Assembly: GCA_004535795.1 (NCBI GenBank)
Contig: SPIA01000001.1
Span: 381,895 to 445,894 of the forward strand
Reading direction: 5' to 3'
Length of the DNA: 64,000 nucleotides
Source of the DNA: Gammaproteobacteria bacterium LSUCC0057
Lineage (GTDB): Bacteria; Pseudomonadota; Gammaproteobacteria; Pseudomonadales; Porticoccaceae
Part shown: positions 16,999 through 26,214 of the stretch, piece after piece
Position numbering within the stretch: position 1 is the stretch's first letter
How the letters are laid out: each line of letters begins with the position of its first letter
Notes under the pieces: model-generated
Told to the model about the DNA's origin: nothing
What the model saw: only the letters and a program-made list of their open reading frames with translations
Databases searched by the model: none
Made by a program: the position numbers and the translations under genes

Positions 16999-19101
16999 AT
17001 GAGTGAATCTCCGATCAGTTGTCAGTTTGAAAATGCCATCGGCGTGATTGTCATCGACAACCCGCCGGTCAATGCGCTGTCGCAAGCGGTGCGCGCTGGG
17101 CTGTTGAGTGCAATAGAGGCGTGCGAAGCCAACCGCGACTGCCGCGCAGTAGTGCTGCTCTGCGCCGGCCGCACCTTTGTTGCCGGGGCTGATGTCCGCG
17201 AGTTCGGCCAGCCGCCGAGTGAGCCTTATCTTCCCGATCTGCTCAACCGTATTGAGGCCTGTAGCAAGCCTGTGGTGGTGGCGCTGCACGGCACCGCGCT
17301 GGGCGGTGGCTTTGAACTGGCGCTGGCCGGCCACTACCGGATTGCGCTGGAGTCGGCCAAAGTCGGGCTGCCCGAGGTTAAGCTGGGGCTGATCCCCGGC
17401 GCTGGCGGCACCCAGCGGCTGCCGCGCGCAGCTGGGTTTAACACTGCACTGCAGATGGCCACCAGCGGCGTACCGAGCGCTGTTGCGGCACTGCTGGAAT
17501 GTGGCGCCATCGACCGCGTGGTGAGCGGTGATGCGCAGACATTGCGCGCCGCTGCGCTCAGCTATGCCGACGAGTTGATCGCCGCCGGCGCAGTGGTGCG
17601 GCCGCTCAGCGCCCAAACGGTAGCCGTCTCAGGCGATGAGCAGCAGCTGATCGCGGCGAGCCGCGCAGCACTGGGCAAGCGCGCGCGCGGCCAGCAAGCG
17701 CCGTTGGCGGCACTGCAGTCAGTGACCAATAGTCTCACTATGAGCTTTGCCGAAGGGTTGGCGGCGGAACGTGAGCTATTCTTGAGTTGTCGCAGTTCAT
17801 CGCAGTCGCGAGCTATGCGCCACGCATTTTTTGCCGAGCGCGCAGTCTCTAAAGTGTCGGCAGCGGCAGCGGCCAAGCCGCAGGCGGTAACGAAGGTGGG
17901 CGTTATCGGCGCCGGCACCATGGGCTCGGGGATCGCTATGTGCTTCGCCTCGGCCGGCATCGATGTGGTGCTGCTGGAGTTGAGCGCCGAGAATCTGCAG
18001 CGCGGCTTGGCGACCATTGCCGACCGCTATGCCGACGCCGTGGCCAAAGGCCGCCTCACCGAGGCTGGGCGCAGCACGGCTCTTAGCAAAGTCAGCGGCA
18101 GCTGCGACTACAGCGATTTTGCCGACGTCGACTTGGTGGTAGAGGCAGCCTTTGAGTCGATGGCGGTCAAACGCGATATCTTTGCCAAGCTCGACCAGGT
18201 CTGCAAGCCGAGTGCGATTCTCGCCACCAATACCTCCTACCTCGATGTCGATGAGATAGCCGCAGTCACCCAGCGACCAGCACAGGTTGTTGGTATGCAT
18301 TTCTTTAGCCCGGCCCACGTTATGAAGTTGCTCGAGGTGGTCAACGCCGCACAGACCTCGGCAGAAGCGCTGGCAACGGCGATGGCAGTTGGCAAACAGA
18401 TCGGCAAAATCGCCGTGGCGGTCGGCGTCTGCTACGGTTTTGTCGGCAACCGCATGTACTCCGCTTATGGCCGCGAGGCCAACCGGCTGTTGCTCGAGGG
18501 GGCTACCCCTGAGCAGATCGACAGCGCGATGACCGAGTGGGGGATGGCGATGGGGCCGCTGTCGGTCGCCGATCTGTCGGGCATCGATATCGGCTACAAG
18601 GCGCGCAGCGAGCGCCAGCCACCGATCGACGACCCGCTCTACTTCTTGCCGGCCAACCGGCTCGCCGAGGCCGGCCTGCTGGGCCAGAAAACCGGCAGTG
18701 GCTTCTACCACTACGGCGATGGCGGCAAGCAGCCCAACCCGCAAGCGTTGCAGCTTGTCCGCGCCGCCGCCACCGAGCAGGCGGTACCGCAGCGCAGCTA
18801 CAGCGCTGAGCAGATCAGCCAGCGGCTGCTGGCCGCGCTGGTCAATGAGGGCTGTCGAATTCTCGAGGAGGGTATTGCCGAGCGGGCCAGCGATATCGAT
18901 GTGATCTGGCTCAACGGTTACGGCTTCCCGCGCTACCGCGGCGGGCCGATGTGCTGGGCCGATGAGGTAGGGCTAGACGCCGTGCTGGCAACGGTCGAGG
19001 CGTGTGCGGCGGAGCCCGGCGACCGCTACTGGGTGCCGGCCAAACTGTTGCAGACGCTGGTCGCGCAGGGCGCTACACTGGCCGACTACCAAAACCACTA
19101 G
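16999..19101 (+). CDS. Fused enoyl-CoA hydratase / 3-hydroxyacyl-CoA dehydrogenase
   Basis: 700 residues with two catalytic parts. The crotonase domain (1-200) keeps both active Glu (GGGFELAL and GLPEVKLGLIPG). The NAD-dependent dehydrogenase part (about 295-690) has the Rossmann motif GVIGAGTMGSGIA and catalytic His in GMHFFSPAHV. It resembles FadB/FadJ or peroxisomal bifunctional enzymes. Placed 46 bases after paaX, with no separate paaF or paaH in the window, it most likely performs both PaaF and PaaH steps on the C6 dienoyl/hydroxyadipyl-CoA chain. A general fatty-acid role is the alternative. Confidence 0.85.
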   Translation: MSESPISCQFENAIGVIVIDNPPVNALSQAVRAGLLSAIEACEANRDCRAVVLLCAGRTFVAGADVREFGQPPSEPYLPDLLNRIEACSKPVVVALHGTALGGGFELALAGHYRIALESAKVGLPEVKLGLIPGAGGTQRLPRAAGFNTALQMATSGVPSAVAALLECGAIDRVVSGDAQTLRAAALSYADELIAAGAVVRPLSAQTVAVSGDEQQLIAASRAALGKRARGQQAPLAALQSVTNSLTMSFAEGLAAERELFLSCRSSSQSRAMRHAFFAERAVSKVSAAAAAKPQAVTKVGVIGAGTMGSGIAMCFASAGIDVVLLELSAENLQRGLATIADRYADAVAKGRLTEAGRSTALSKVSGSCDYSDFADVDLVVEAAFESMAVKRDIFAKLDQVCKPSAILATNTSYLDVDEIAAVTQRPAQVVGMHFFSPAHVMKLLEVVNAAQTSAEALATAMAVGKQIGKIAVAVGVCYGFVGNRMYSAYGREANRLLLEGATPEQIDSAMTEWGMAMGPLSVADLSGIDIGYKARSERQPPIDDPLYFLPANRLAEAGLLGQKTGSGFYHYGDGGKQPNPQALQLVRAAATEQAVPQRSYSAEQISQRLLAALVNEGCRILEEGIAERASDIDVIWLNGYGFPRYRGGPMCWADEVGLDAVLATVEACAAEPGDRYWVPAKLLQTLVAQGATLADYQNH

Positions 19102-19109
19102 AGAGCGCT

Positions 19110-20321
19110 ATGGCCCACACCCCCCCAGCAGCGGCGCTGGCCACCGGCACTGGGCTGGTGGCGATCATCACCGGGATGGTCTCACTCGGCCCACTGGCCA
19201 CTGACATGTACCTGCCGGCACTGCCGGCGCTGACTGAGCAGTTCAACAGCTCGGTCAGCGAGGTGCAGTTGACGCTCAGTGTGTTCTTGCTGGGGTTCGC
19301 GCTGGCGCAGCTGCTCTACGGGCCAATGGCCGACCGCTTTGGCCGCAAGCCGGTGATGCTGGCCGGATTGGCGCTGTTTGTGGCGGCGACTATCGCCTGC
19401 GCCAACAGCGATTCAATCGTCGAGCTGATCGGCTGGCGACTGGTGCAGGCGCTCGGCGCCGCCGCCGGGCCGGTGCTGGGACGGGCGATGATTCGCGACC
19501 TCTACGGCCCCAAAGACGCCGCTCGGGTGCTCTCTTATGTCGGCGCGGCGATGGGCTTGGCGCCGGCTGCCGGGCCGATTATCGGCGGCTATCTGATTGT
19601 CGAATTTGGTTGGCCGTCGACCTTTTACCTGCTGGCCGCCTACGCCCTAGTGGTGGTGCTGCTGCTGCGCTACAAGGTCGCAGAGACACTGCCACCAGCG
19701 CTGCGCCAGTCGTTTCGGCTGCGCCCGACTTTGGCCAATTTTGGCCAGCTACTCAGCCACCGGGTTTTTATCGGCTACAGTTTGGCACTCGCGTTTATGT
19801 ATGCAGCGCTGTTCTCGTTTATCTCGGGCTCCTCGTTTGTGTTGGTCGACTACTTCGGTGTCGCCGAGCAGCACTTTGGTTACTTTTTTAGCGCCATGGT
19901 GGCCGGCTACGTCAGCGGTACTTTTGCCGTTGGCCGGCTCGGCCACCGCTACAGCGGCCACCAGCTACTCACCGCCGGCACGGCTTTGGCGGTGCTCAGC
20001 GCAGTGATCTTGACCGCGATCACCCTCAGCAGCAGTTACACCGTAACGACTGTCATCGCTGCGGTGAGTTTTTGCACGCTGACCGTGGGGATGATCATGC
20101 CGCAGGCGATGGCCGGTGGCTTGGCGCCATTTCCCCACATGGCCGGCACCGCGGCGTCACTGATGGGCTTTCTGCAGATGGCTATTGCCGCCGCGGCGGG
20201 TATCGCGGTGGGGCTACTGCACGACGGCACTCCCGGGCCGACGCTGCTGATGACCGCGCTTATGGCAGTTTTGGCCGCTATGAGTTATCGTTTTCTGGTG
20301 GCGGACAACGCGACAATCTAG
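19110..20321 (+). CDS. Bcr/CflA-family multidrug exporter (MFS)
   Basis: 403 residues, 12 predicted membrane segments. It has the family motif TDMYLPALPAL near the N-terminus and the MFS A-motif GPMADRFGRKPVML between segments 2 and 3. Members export drugs such as bicyclomycin or sulfonamides or dipeptides by proton antiport. ATG 19110 follows GAGAG by 4 bases and the fused dehydrogenase stop by 8 bases, so it may be read with the paa genes. Whether it exports a phenylacetate intermediate is unknown. A C7 tract lies at codons 4-6. Confidence 0.9.
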   Translation: MAHTPPAAALATGTGLVAIITGMVSLGPLATDMYLPALPALTEQFNSSVSEVQLTLSVFLLGFALAQLLYGPMADRFGRKPVMLAGLALFVAATIACANSDSIVELIGWRLVQALGAAAGPVLGRAMIRDLYGPKDAARVLSYVGAAMGLAPAAGPIIGGYLIVEFGWPSTFYLLAAYALVVVLLLRYKVAETLPPALRQSFRLRPTLANFGQLLSHRVFIGYSLALAFMYAALFSFISGSSFVLVDYFGVAEQHFGYFFSAMVAGYVSGTFAVGRLGHRYSGHQLLTAGTALAVLSAVILTAITLSSSYTVTTVIAAVSFCTLTVGMIMPQAMAGGLAPFPHMAGTAASLMGFLQMAIAAAAGIAVGLLHDGTPGPTLLMTALMAVLAAMSYRFLVADNATI

Positions 20322-20349
20322 TCAACCCCAACCCTTTGCAGAGGCTGTT

Positions 20350-20901
20350 ATGAAGAGTGAGAGTGTACCGCTGAGTGCGGCGACCCGCTGGCTGCACGGC
20401 ATAGTGGCAGTCGGTGTTATTTCGATGTTGGCCTACGGCTTTGTTATGGAACAGCTGGAGTTTGATGGTGCGGTGCTGTTGCATATCTCCTGTGGCCTGA
20501 CGCTTCTCCTGGTGATCGCGGTACGCGCGATGCGGCGGCTGCAGATCGGTTGGCCGCAAGCCAACCCCGACCATCCGCTAGCGCAGCGCCGCACAGCGCG
20601 CGCGGTGCAGTGGCTGTTGCTGCTGGCATCGCTGTTGATGCCGCTCTCGGGTCTGTTGATGGCGACCATGAGCGGCTGGGGGCTGCAGTGGTTTGGTGTC
20701 GAGCTGATGGCCTGGTCACCCGACCCGGCCAACCCGGGCGAGGTGATTCCGGTCAACGCGCTACTGCTTGAAATCGGCCACGAGCTGCACGAGATCACCG
20801 CCTTCGTGCTGATTGCCGGCATCGTTCTGCATCTTGGCGGCGCGCTCAAGCACCACTTTGTCGACCGCGACGACACCCTGCGTCGCATCTGGCGTGGCTA
20901 G
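20350..20901 (+). CDS. Cytochrome b561 family protein
   Basis: 183 residues, four membrane helices. The family hallmarks are the N-terminal RWLHGIVA, LLHISCGL and the later IGHELHEITAF and VLHLGGALKHHF His residues that bind two b hemes. It probably passes electrons in the inner membrane, for example superoxide to quinone as known for CybB. Its stop overlaps the GTG of the next gene by 8 bases. Confidence 0.9.
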   Translation: MKSESVPLSAATRWLHGIVAVGVISMLAYGFVMEQLEFDGAVLLHISCGLTLLLVIAVRAMRRLQIGWPQANPDHPLAQRRTARAVQWLLLLASLLMPLSGLLMATMSGWGLQWFGVELMAWSPDPANPGEVIPVNALLLEIGHELHEITAFVLIAGIVLHLGGALKHHFVDRDDTLRRIWRG

Positions 20902-21601
20902 CCTGTTGCGCCGCTTTAAGCCGCACTACCTGCTGGCGTTACTGCTGCTGGTCAAGCTGTTCACCATGGTCTCGGCGTCGGTGCAGTCGGCCGACCAGCA
21001 CTCCCCGGTGCAGTTAAAAAAGCAGCGCTTTGAGCAAACCTTAGTGCCGGCGGTGGAGCGCGTCCACCGCGAGTGGCAGACCCGCTTTGACACCGTTGCG
21101 CAGCTGCTCGAGCTCGGCGACCCCAACGCCCAGCTACAGCCGTTGCGCGAACGCTTTGGCGCCGCCTCCGACCGTGAGCTGTTGGCTGCTCTGAAACCGC
21201 ATCCAGTCAGTATTGTCTTGGCGCAGGCGGCAATTGAGAGCGGCTGGGGCACCTCGCGCTTCTACCGTGAGGCCAACAATGTGTTTGGTATCTGGTCGAC
21301 CAACCGCAGTGAACCGCGCATAGCTGCGCGCGGCAAGCGCGACGGCAAAACCGTGTGGCTAAAACAGTACGCCTCGCTGGATGACTCTATCCGCGACTAC
21401 TACCGTCTGATCGCCAAAGGCGCCGCCTACCAGCAATTTAGGCAGGCGCGGCTGCGCAGCCAAGACCCGCTCAAACTGGTGCCGTATTTGACCGCCTACT
21501 CGGAGCGCCGCGAAGCTTATACTCGCCAGGTCAGCCAGGTGCTGCGACAGAATCAGTTCAGTCGCTATGACCAGTCAGATGATCACGGGCAGTGGCGGTG
21601 A
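20894..21601 (+). CDS. Bax-like glucosaminidase-domain protein
   Basis: 235 residues with an N-terminal membrane anchor (LLALLLLVKLFTMVSA). The glucosaminidase-type domain has AQAAIESGWGTSRFYREANN, with the catalytic Glu, and GIWSTNR, as in E. coli Bax. It is predicted to cut peptidoglycan glycan strands in the periplasm. I chose GTG 20894, just before the hydrophobic anchor, overlapping the cytochrome stop. Its stop overlaps the next gene as GTGA. Confidence 0.85.
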   Translation: MASLLRRFKPHYLLALLLLVKLFTMVSASVQSADQHSPVQLKKQRFEQTLVPAVERVHREWQTRFDTVAQLLELGDPNAQLQPLRERFGAASDRELLAALKPHPVSIVLAQAAIESGWGTSRFYREANNVFGIWSTNRSEPRIAARGKRDGKTVWLKQYASLDDSIRDYYRLIAKGAAYQQFRQARLRSQDPLKLVPYLTAYSERREAYTRQVSQVLRQNQFSRYDQSDDHGQWR

Positions 21602-22326
21602 GGGCGGCTGTAGTCGGCAGTGGTGGCATCGGCCGCGCGCTGACAGTGCAGCTGTTGCAGCGCCCCGAGCTGCTGTCACTGCACAGTTTTAGCCGCCGCC
21701 CGCTGCCGCTCAATGACCCGCGGTTGAGCTTCACGGCGCTGGATATCAGCCAACAGTCGACCATTGCCGCGGCGGCGGCTGCAGTGCAGCAACCGCTCGA
21801 TCTGCTCATCATCGCCACCGGCACCCTGCACGGCGAGCTGAACGGCACGCGCTACAAACCCGAGAAGGCGCTGAGCCAGCTCAACAGTGACGCGATGGCG
21901 GCGCTGTTCAACGTCAACACCATTGGCCCAGCGTTGGTGTTGCGCTATTTTGCCGGCAAAATGCGCCGCGACGCGCCGGCGCTGATGGCGGCGCTCTCGG
22001 CCCGCGTCGGCAGTATTGGCGACAACCGCTTGGGCGGCTGGTACAGCTACCGCGCCAGCAAGGCGGCGCTGAATATGGTGGTGAAATGCGCCAGCATTGA
22101 GCTGGCGCGGCGACAGCCACAACTGCAGGTGATCGGCCTGCACCCGGGCACGGTCGACACCGCGCTCAGCGAACCCTTTCAGGCCGGTGTTGCCAGCGAC
22201 AAATTGTTTACCCCAGCAGTGTCGGCCGCGGCTCTGCTGCGGGTTACCGACTCGGTGCTAGCTGACCACCAACAGCGCCACAACGGCTGCTGTCTCGCCT
22301 GGGATGGCGCGGTCATCCCGGCTTAA
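21598..22326 (+). CDS. Short-chain dehydrogenase/reductase (CsgA-like)
   Basis: 242 residues. It has the nucleotide site VVGSGGIGRALT, the segment LIIATGTLH, and the catalytic pattern with GGWYSYRASKAALNM (YxxxK). SDRs of this class often sit beside photolyase genes in marine bacteria, as here. Substrate unknown. GTG 21598 gives a GTGA overlap with the previous stop; GTG 21592 would add two residues. Confidence 0.85.
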   Translation: MRAAVVGSGGIGRALTVQLLQRPELLSLHSFSRRPLPLNDPRLSFTALDISQQSTIAAAAAAVQQPLDLLIIATGTLHGELNGTRYKPEKALSQLNSDAMAALFNVNTIGPALVLRYFAGKMRRDAPALMAALSARVGSIGDNRLGGWYSYRASKAALNMVVKCASIELARRQPQLQVIGLHPGTVDTALSEPFQAGVASDKLFTPAVSAAALLRVTDSVLADHQQRHNGCCLAWDGAVIPA

Positions 22327-22355
22327 CCAATCCACCACACCCCTAGGGAATCACT

Positions 22356-23894
22356 ATGGCGGTACTGCGCCTTATCCTGGCCGACCAGCTCAGCGACACG
22401 CTCGCCACCCTGCGCGACGCCGACCGCCAGCGCGACTGGCTGGTGTTCTGCGAGGTCGCCAGCGAGGCGAGCTATGTCAACCACCACAAAAAGAAAATAG
22501 CGCTGCTGTTCAGCGCCATGCGCCACTTTGCCCAGCATCTGCGCGATGCCGGTTGGCAGGTGCACTACAGCGACTACGCCGACCCGCGCAACAGCGGCAG
22601 CCTGGCCGGCGAGGTGGCGCGGCTGCTGGCCGAGCTCAACTGCGACAGCGTCGTAGTCACCGAGCCGGGCGAATACCGCTTGCTGGCGGAGATGCAGCAG
22701 TGGCAGCAGCAGTTACAGGTGCCGGTGACACTGCTCGAGGATGACCGTTTTCTCGCCAGCGGCGCCGACTTTGCCGCTTGGGCCGCCGGCCGCAAACAGT
22801 TGCGCATGGAGTTCTTTTACCGCGAGATGCGCCGCCGCTACCAAATTTTGCTCGACGGCGACCAACCGGTTGGCGGCGCCTGGAATTTTGACAGCGACAA
22901 CCGCAAGCCGGCGCCGGCCGATCTGGCGGTGGCGGCGCCGCTGCGGTTTAGCGCCGATGCCACCACCAAGCAGGTGCTGGTGTTGGTCGCCGAGCAGTTT
23001 GCCGACCATCCCGGCCAGTTAGAGCCGTTTCATTTTGCCGTTACCCGCGAGCAGGCGCTGCAGGTGCTCGACTACTTCATCGACCACTCGCTGGTACTGT
23101 TTGGCGACTATCAAGATGCCATGGTTGAAGGGGAGCCGTGGCTGTTCCACAGCCATATCAGCTTCTATCTCAACTGCGGGCTGCTGCTGCCCTTGGAGTG
23201 CATTGACGCGGCCGAGCGCGCCTACCGCAACGGCCGCGCGCCGCTCAACGCCGTCGAGGGGTTTATCCGCCAGATACTCGGCTGGCGCGAGTATGTGCGC
23301 GGCATCTACTGGTTGCAGATGCCCGACTACAAAGCCGCCAACTTCTTCGACGCGCAGCGGCCGCTGCCGGCGCTCTACTGGGGTGGCGCGACCAAAATGA
23401 ACTGTTTGGCGCAGTGCGTCAGTGAGACCCTCGACAACGCCTACGCCCACCACATCCAGCGGTTGATGGTGCTGGGTAATTTTGCGCTGTTGGCCGGTAT
23501 TGCGCCGGCCGAGGTCAACGACTGGTATCTGGCCGTCTACGCCGATGCCTACGAGTGGGTCGAGCTGCCCAATGTCACCGGCATGGTGCTGTTTGCCGAC
23601 GGCGGTGTGGTCGCCAGCAAGCCTTATGCCGCCGGTGGCGCCTACATCTCGCGGATGTCCAACTACTGCAAAAAGTGCCACTACCGGGTCAAGCAGCGCG
23701 ACGGCGAGCAGGCCTGCCCGTTTAACTATCTCTATTGGGACTTCTTAGCTCGCCACCGTCAGCAGCTGGACAATAATCCGCGGTTGGGGATGATCTACCG
23801 CAGTTATGACAAAATGTCGGCAGATAAACAGCAGCTGATCGCCACCGATGCGGCCAGCTTTCTACAGCGCCTAGAGGCAGGGGAGGCGGTATGA
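22356..23894 (+). CDS. phrB: Cryptochrome/photolyase with iron-sulfur cluster (prokaryotic 6-4 photolyase type)
   Basis: 512 residues. It matches the FeS bacterial cryptochrome/photolyase group (PhrB of Agrobacterium), which repairs 6-4 photoproducts with blue light using FAD and a 4Fe-4S cluster. The Cys ligands are seen in MNCLAQC and in SNYCKKCHYR with a following CPFNYLYWDF. The N-terminal domain (LRLILADQLSD) binds the antenna. It overlaps the next gene by ATGA, so the two are translationally coupled. Confidence 0.92.
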   Translation: MAVLRLILADQLSDTLATLRDADRQRDWLVFCEVASEASYVNHHKKKIALLFSAMRHFAQHLRDAGWQVHYSDYADPRNSGSLAGEVARLLAELNCDSVVVTEPGEYRLLAEMQQWQQQLQVPVTLLEDDRFLASGADFAAWAAGRKQLRMEFFYREMRRRYQILLDGDQPVGGAWNFDSDNRKPAPADLAVAAPLRFSADATTKQVLVLVAEQFADHPGQLEPFHFAVTREQALQVLDYFIDHSLVLFGDYQDAMVEGEPWLFHSHISFYLNCGLLLPLECIDAAERAYRNGRAPLNAVEGFIRQILGWREYVRGIYWLQMPDYKAANFFDAQRPLPALYWGGATKMNCLAQCVSETLDNAYAHHIQRLMVLGNFALLAGIAPAEVNDWYLAVYADAYEWVELPNVTGMVLFADGGVVASKPYAAGGAYISRMSNYCKKCHYRVKQRDGEQACPFNYLYWDFLARHRQQLDNNPRLGMIYRSYDKMSADKQQLIATDAASFLQRLEAGEAV

Positions 23895-25240
23895 ACGAGC
23901 GCGGCTTATATTGGTTTGGCAGCGATCTGCGCACTGCCGATAACTCGCTGCTCTGCCAGGCCGCCGCCGAGTGCGGGGCGCTCGCTTGTGTCTATGTGTT
24001 AGATCAGCGCTGGTTGGCCAGCAACCGCTACCAGTTGCGCGGGATGGGGGCGCAGCGGCAGCGCTTTCTCTTTGAGACGCTAGCTGATCTGCGCCGCCAG
24101 TTGGCCGCGCAGGGGCAGACGCTGTGGGTGTTCAGCGGCAACCCCGAGAAGGTGATAGCGGCGCTGGTTGCGCAGTTGCAGCCGACCGTGATCTACCGCG
24201 GCGAGCAGGTCGGTTGGGACGAGTGGCGGCAGTGGCGGGCGCTGGTGCACCAGTCGGCGCCATCGCTGCAATGGCGCAGCGGCTGGCAGCACACGCTGTT
24301 GCAGCCGGCACAGCTGCCGTTTGCCATTGAGCAGCTGCCGAGCAGCTTTACCCAGTTCCGGCGCCGTGTCGAACCGCTGGCGGCTGCCACGCTGGTAGCC
24401 ACTGCGCAGCTGCCGCCGCCGCTTGCGCCCGACTCTGTCGCCGCGCAGGTGGCTGCGGCCAGTGCTGCGCAGCTGGTTGATCTGGTGGCGCCAGCGGTTG
24501 CAACTTCGTACGACTTTAACGGCGGCAGCGCCGCGGCCCATCGCCATCTCGACGGCTACTTTGCCAGCGAGCTGGCGAGCAGCTACAAACAGACCCGCAA
24601 TGCCCTCAGTGACTGGTCGAGCTCGACCAAGTTCTCGCCGTGGCTGGCGCTGGGGGCGATATCGCCGCGGCAAGTGGCCGCCGCAGTGGCCGCCTACGAA
24701 CAGCGCTGCGGCGCCAACGACTCGACTTACTGGATAATTTTTGAGCTGTTATGGCGCGACTATTTTCAGTTTTACGCCTACCGCTACGGCGCTAAATTGT
24801 TCGCCTTTGGCGGCATTCGCCAACAGCCGCCGCTGACCAGTTTCTACCCGCAGCGGTTTGCCGCTTGGTGCCATGGCCGCAGCGCTTACCCGCTGGTCAA
24901 TGCCGCTATGAATGAGCTGCGCGAAACCGGTTATCTTTCCAACCGTCTGCGCCAGATTGTCGCCAGCTGTTTGGTCAATGAGTTGCAGTTAGATTGGCGC
25001 TACGGCGCGGCTTTTTTTGAGCAGCAGCTGCTCGACTACGATGTCGCCAGCAACTGGGGTAACTGGCAGTACATTGCCGGGGTCGGCGCCGATCCGCGTG
25101 GGGGACGGCACTTTTCAATCGAAAAACAGACCGCACTCTACGACCCCCGCGGCGAGTACATCGCACGCTGGCGGGGTGAGCTTGGGCGCAGCTACGGCGA
25201 TGCCGTCGACCAGGTCGACTGGCCGCGCCAGCTGCACTAG
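23891..25240 (+). CDS. Cryptochrome DASH
   Basis: 449 residues. An N-terminal Rossmann antenna domain (GLYWFGSDLRTADN) precedes the FAD-binding helical domain with SSTKFSPWLALGAISPR, FELLWRDYFQF, ETGYLSNRLRQIVASCLVNEL and SNWGNWQYIAGVGADPRGGRHF split over the conserved C-terminal core. DASH proteins repair CPD lesions in single-stranded DNA and may signal light. Its stop converges with DUF3429, 5 bp away. Confidence 0.93.
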   Translation: MNERGLYWFGSDLRTADNSLLCQAAAECGALACVYVLDQRWLASNRYQLRGMGAQRQRFLFETLADLRRQLAAQGQTLWVFSGNPEKVIAALVAQLQPTVIYRGEQVGWDEWRQWRALVHQSAPSLQWRSGWQHTLLQPAQLPFAIEQLPSSFTQFRRRVEPLAAATLVATAQLPPPLAPDSVAAQVAAASAAQLVDLVAPAVATSYDFNGGSAAAHRHLDGYFASELASSYKQTRNALSDWSSSTKFSPWLALGAISPRQVAAAVAAYEQRCGANDSTYWIIFELLWRDYFQFYAYRYGAKLFAFGGIRQQPPLTSFYPQRFAAWCHGRSAYPLVNAAMNELRETGYLSNRLRQIVASCLVNELQLDWRYGAAFFEQQLLDYDVASNWGNWQYIAGVGADPRGGRHFSIEKQTALYDPRGEYIARWRGELGRSYGDAVDQVDWPRQLH

Positions 25241-25245
25241 TGCGC

Positions 25246-25671
25246 TCAGCTGTGGTGGGCGGCGACCAGCAGTGCCACAGCGACAATGGCGCTGGCCATG
25301 CAGCGACTCTGCCAGTAGTGGTGGCTGATAGCGGCCTGTTGTCGGCGCTGCCAGTCGAACCACAGCAGCCAGCCAAACAACACTACCGCCAGCCGGTATT
25401 GGTCGGCGGCCGGCAGCCACAGATAGCTGGCCCAGCTGCACAGTGCGATGACATTGCTCAGCAGTGCGACGCGGCGGCAATGACTTTGAGACGACCACAG
25501 CGTGCCGGCCATAAAGCTGACGATTAACAGCGTGTAGCTACTCAGCCACAGTTGGCTGTCGAGCGCCACTATCGGCAGTTGCGCAGCGCCGCCCGCCAGC
25601 GCGCTGGCGGCAAAGATAAATGGCGCGGTGCCCGCCAGTGTCAACAACCGTTGTAGGGTCTGCGGCTGCAT
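25246..25671 (-). CDS. DUF3429 membrane protein
   Basis: 141 residues with four predicted helices (LLTLAGTAPFIFAASALAGG, LLIVSFMAGTLWSS and others), matching the DUF3429 family of unknown function. Its start touches the stop of the DUF2256 gene upstream on the same strand. Families of this kind recur beside photolyase genes; a role in membrane or flavin biology is only a guess. Confidence 0.8.
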   Translation of the reverse strand: MQPQTLQRLLTLAGTAPFIFAASALAGGAAQLPIVALDSQLWLSSYTLLIVSFMAGTLWSSQSHCRRVALLSNVIALCSWASYLWLPAADQYRLAVVLFGWLLWFDWQRRQQAAISHHYWQSRCMASAIVAVALLVAAHHS

Positions 25672-25836
25672 CTAGCGGTCGCTCTGTTGTGGTTGTGCTG
25701 CGCCGCGCTGGCCGCGGCAGCGCTGCGAACAATAGCGCACCTCATCCCAGACTTTGGCCCATTTTTTGCGCCAGTTAAATGGTCGCTGGCAGACCGGGCA
25801 GAGTTTGCTGGGCAGGTTGGGTTTGTTATGCGCCAT
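25672..25836 (-). CDS. DUF2256 zinc-ribbon protein
   Basis: 54 residues, basic, with [16 protein letters not shown] and [11 protein letters not shown], a four-Cys metal site. DUF2256 is commonly next to, or fused with, photolyase/cryptochrome proteins. The ATG at 25836 lies inside the end of the DCC gene, an 11-bp overlap. Confidence 0.85.
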   Translation of the reverse strand: MAHNKPNLPSKLCPVCQRPFNWRKKWAKVWDEVRYCSQRCRGQRGAAQPQQSDR

Positions 25837-26212
25837 GCTCGTTGCGCTCGCGCTGTGCCGCCAGTTGGCAGTGGCCCAAGCGCTGAAAACGCCAGCGGGC
25901 AAAGAGGCGGTAGAGTTGTTCGGCGAGGCTGCGAAGCAGCGGCAGGCTGGCAACGGTGGCCAACCACCCCCAGCGCGGCAGCACGCGCCACATCACCACA
26001 AAAGCGGCGACTCCGGTGTGAATGGCGCCGCTGTCGTCGCGGACATGGATCACCTCTAGAGCCCGCGCTTGCGATACCCCCAGCTCCGCACAGCGGCTGG
26101 CATCGCTGGCGATATCGGCCCAGTCAAAACGGTTGGCCGGGGCGATGCTGCGGTAGTGGTTTATCTCTTTGCTGCAGAGTCCACAGAGGCCGTCGTAATA
26201 AACCGTGATCAT
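25826..26212 (-). CDS. DCC-family thiol-disulfide protein (DUF393)
   Basis: 128 residues beginning [16 protein letters not shown] with the DxLCxLC redox motif of the DCC family, thioredoxin-like. I prefer ATG 26212, five bases after GGAG; a GTG lies two codons before. The neighbouring flavin reductase ends 3 bases upstream. Substrate unknown. Confidence 0.85.
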   Translation of the reverse strand: MITVYYDGLCGLCSKEINHYRSIAPANRFDWADIASDASRCAELGVSQARALEVIHVRDDSGAIHTGVAAFVVMWRVLPRWGWLATVASLPLLRSLAEQLYRLFARWRFQRLGHCQLAAQRERNEHGA

Positions 26213-26214
26213 GC

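Noticed and set aside
19120..19126. C7 tract at codons 4-6 of the Bcr/CflA gene as a contingency locus
   Set aside because: Seven bases is not rare at this GC level (another run of seven is in dnaG); no other support.
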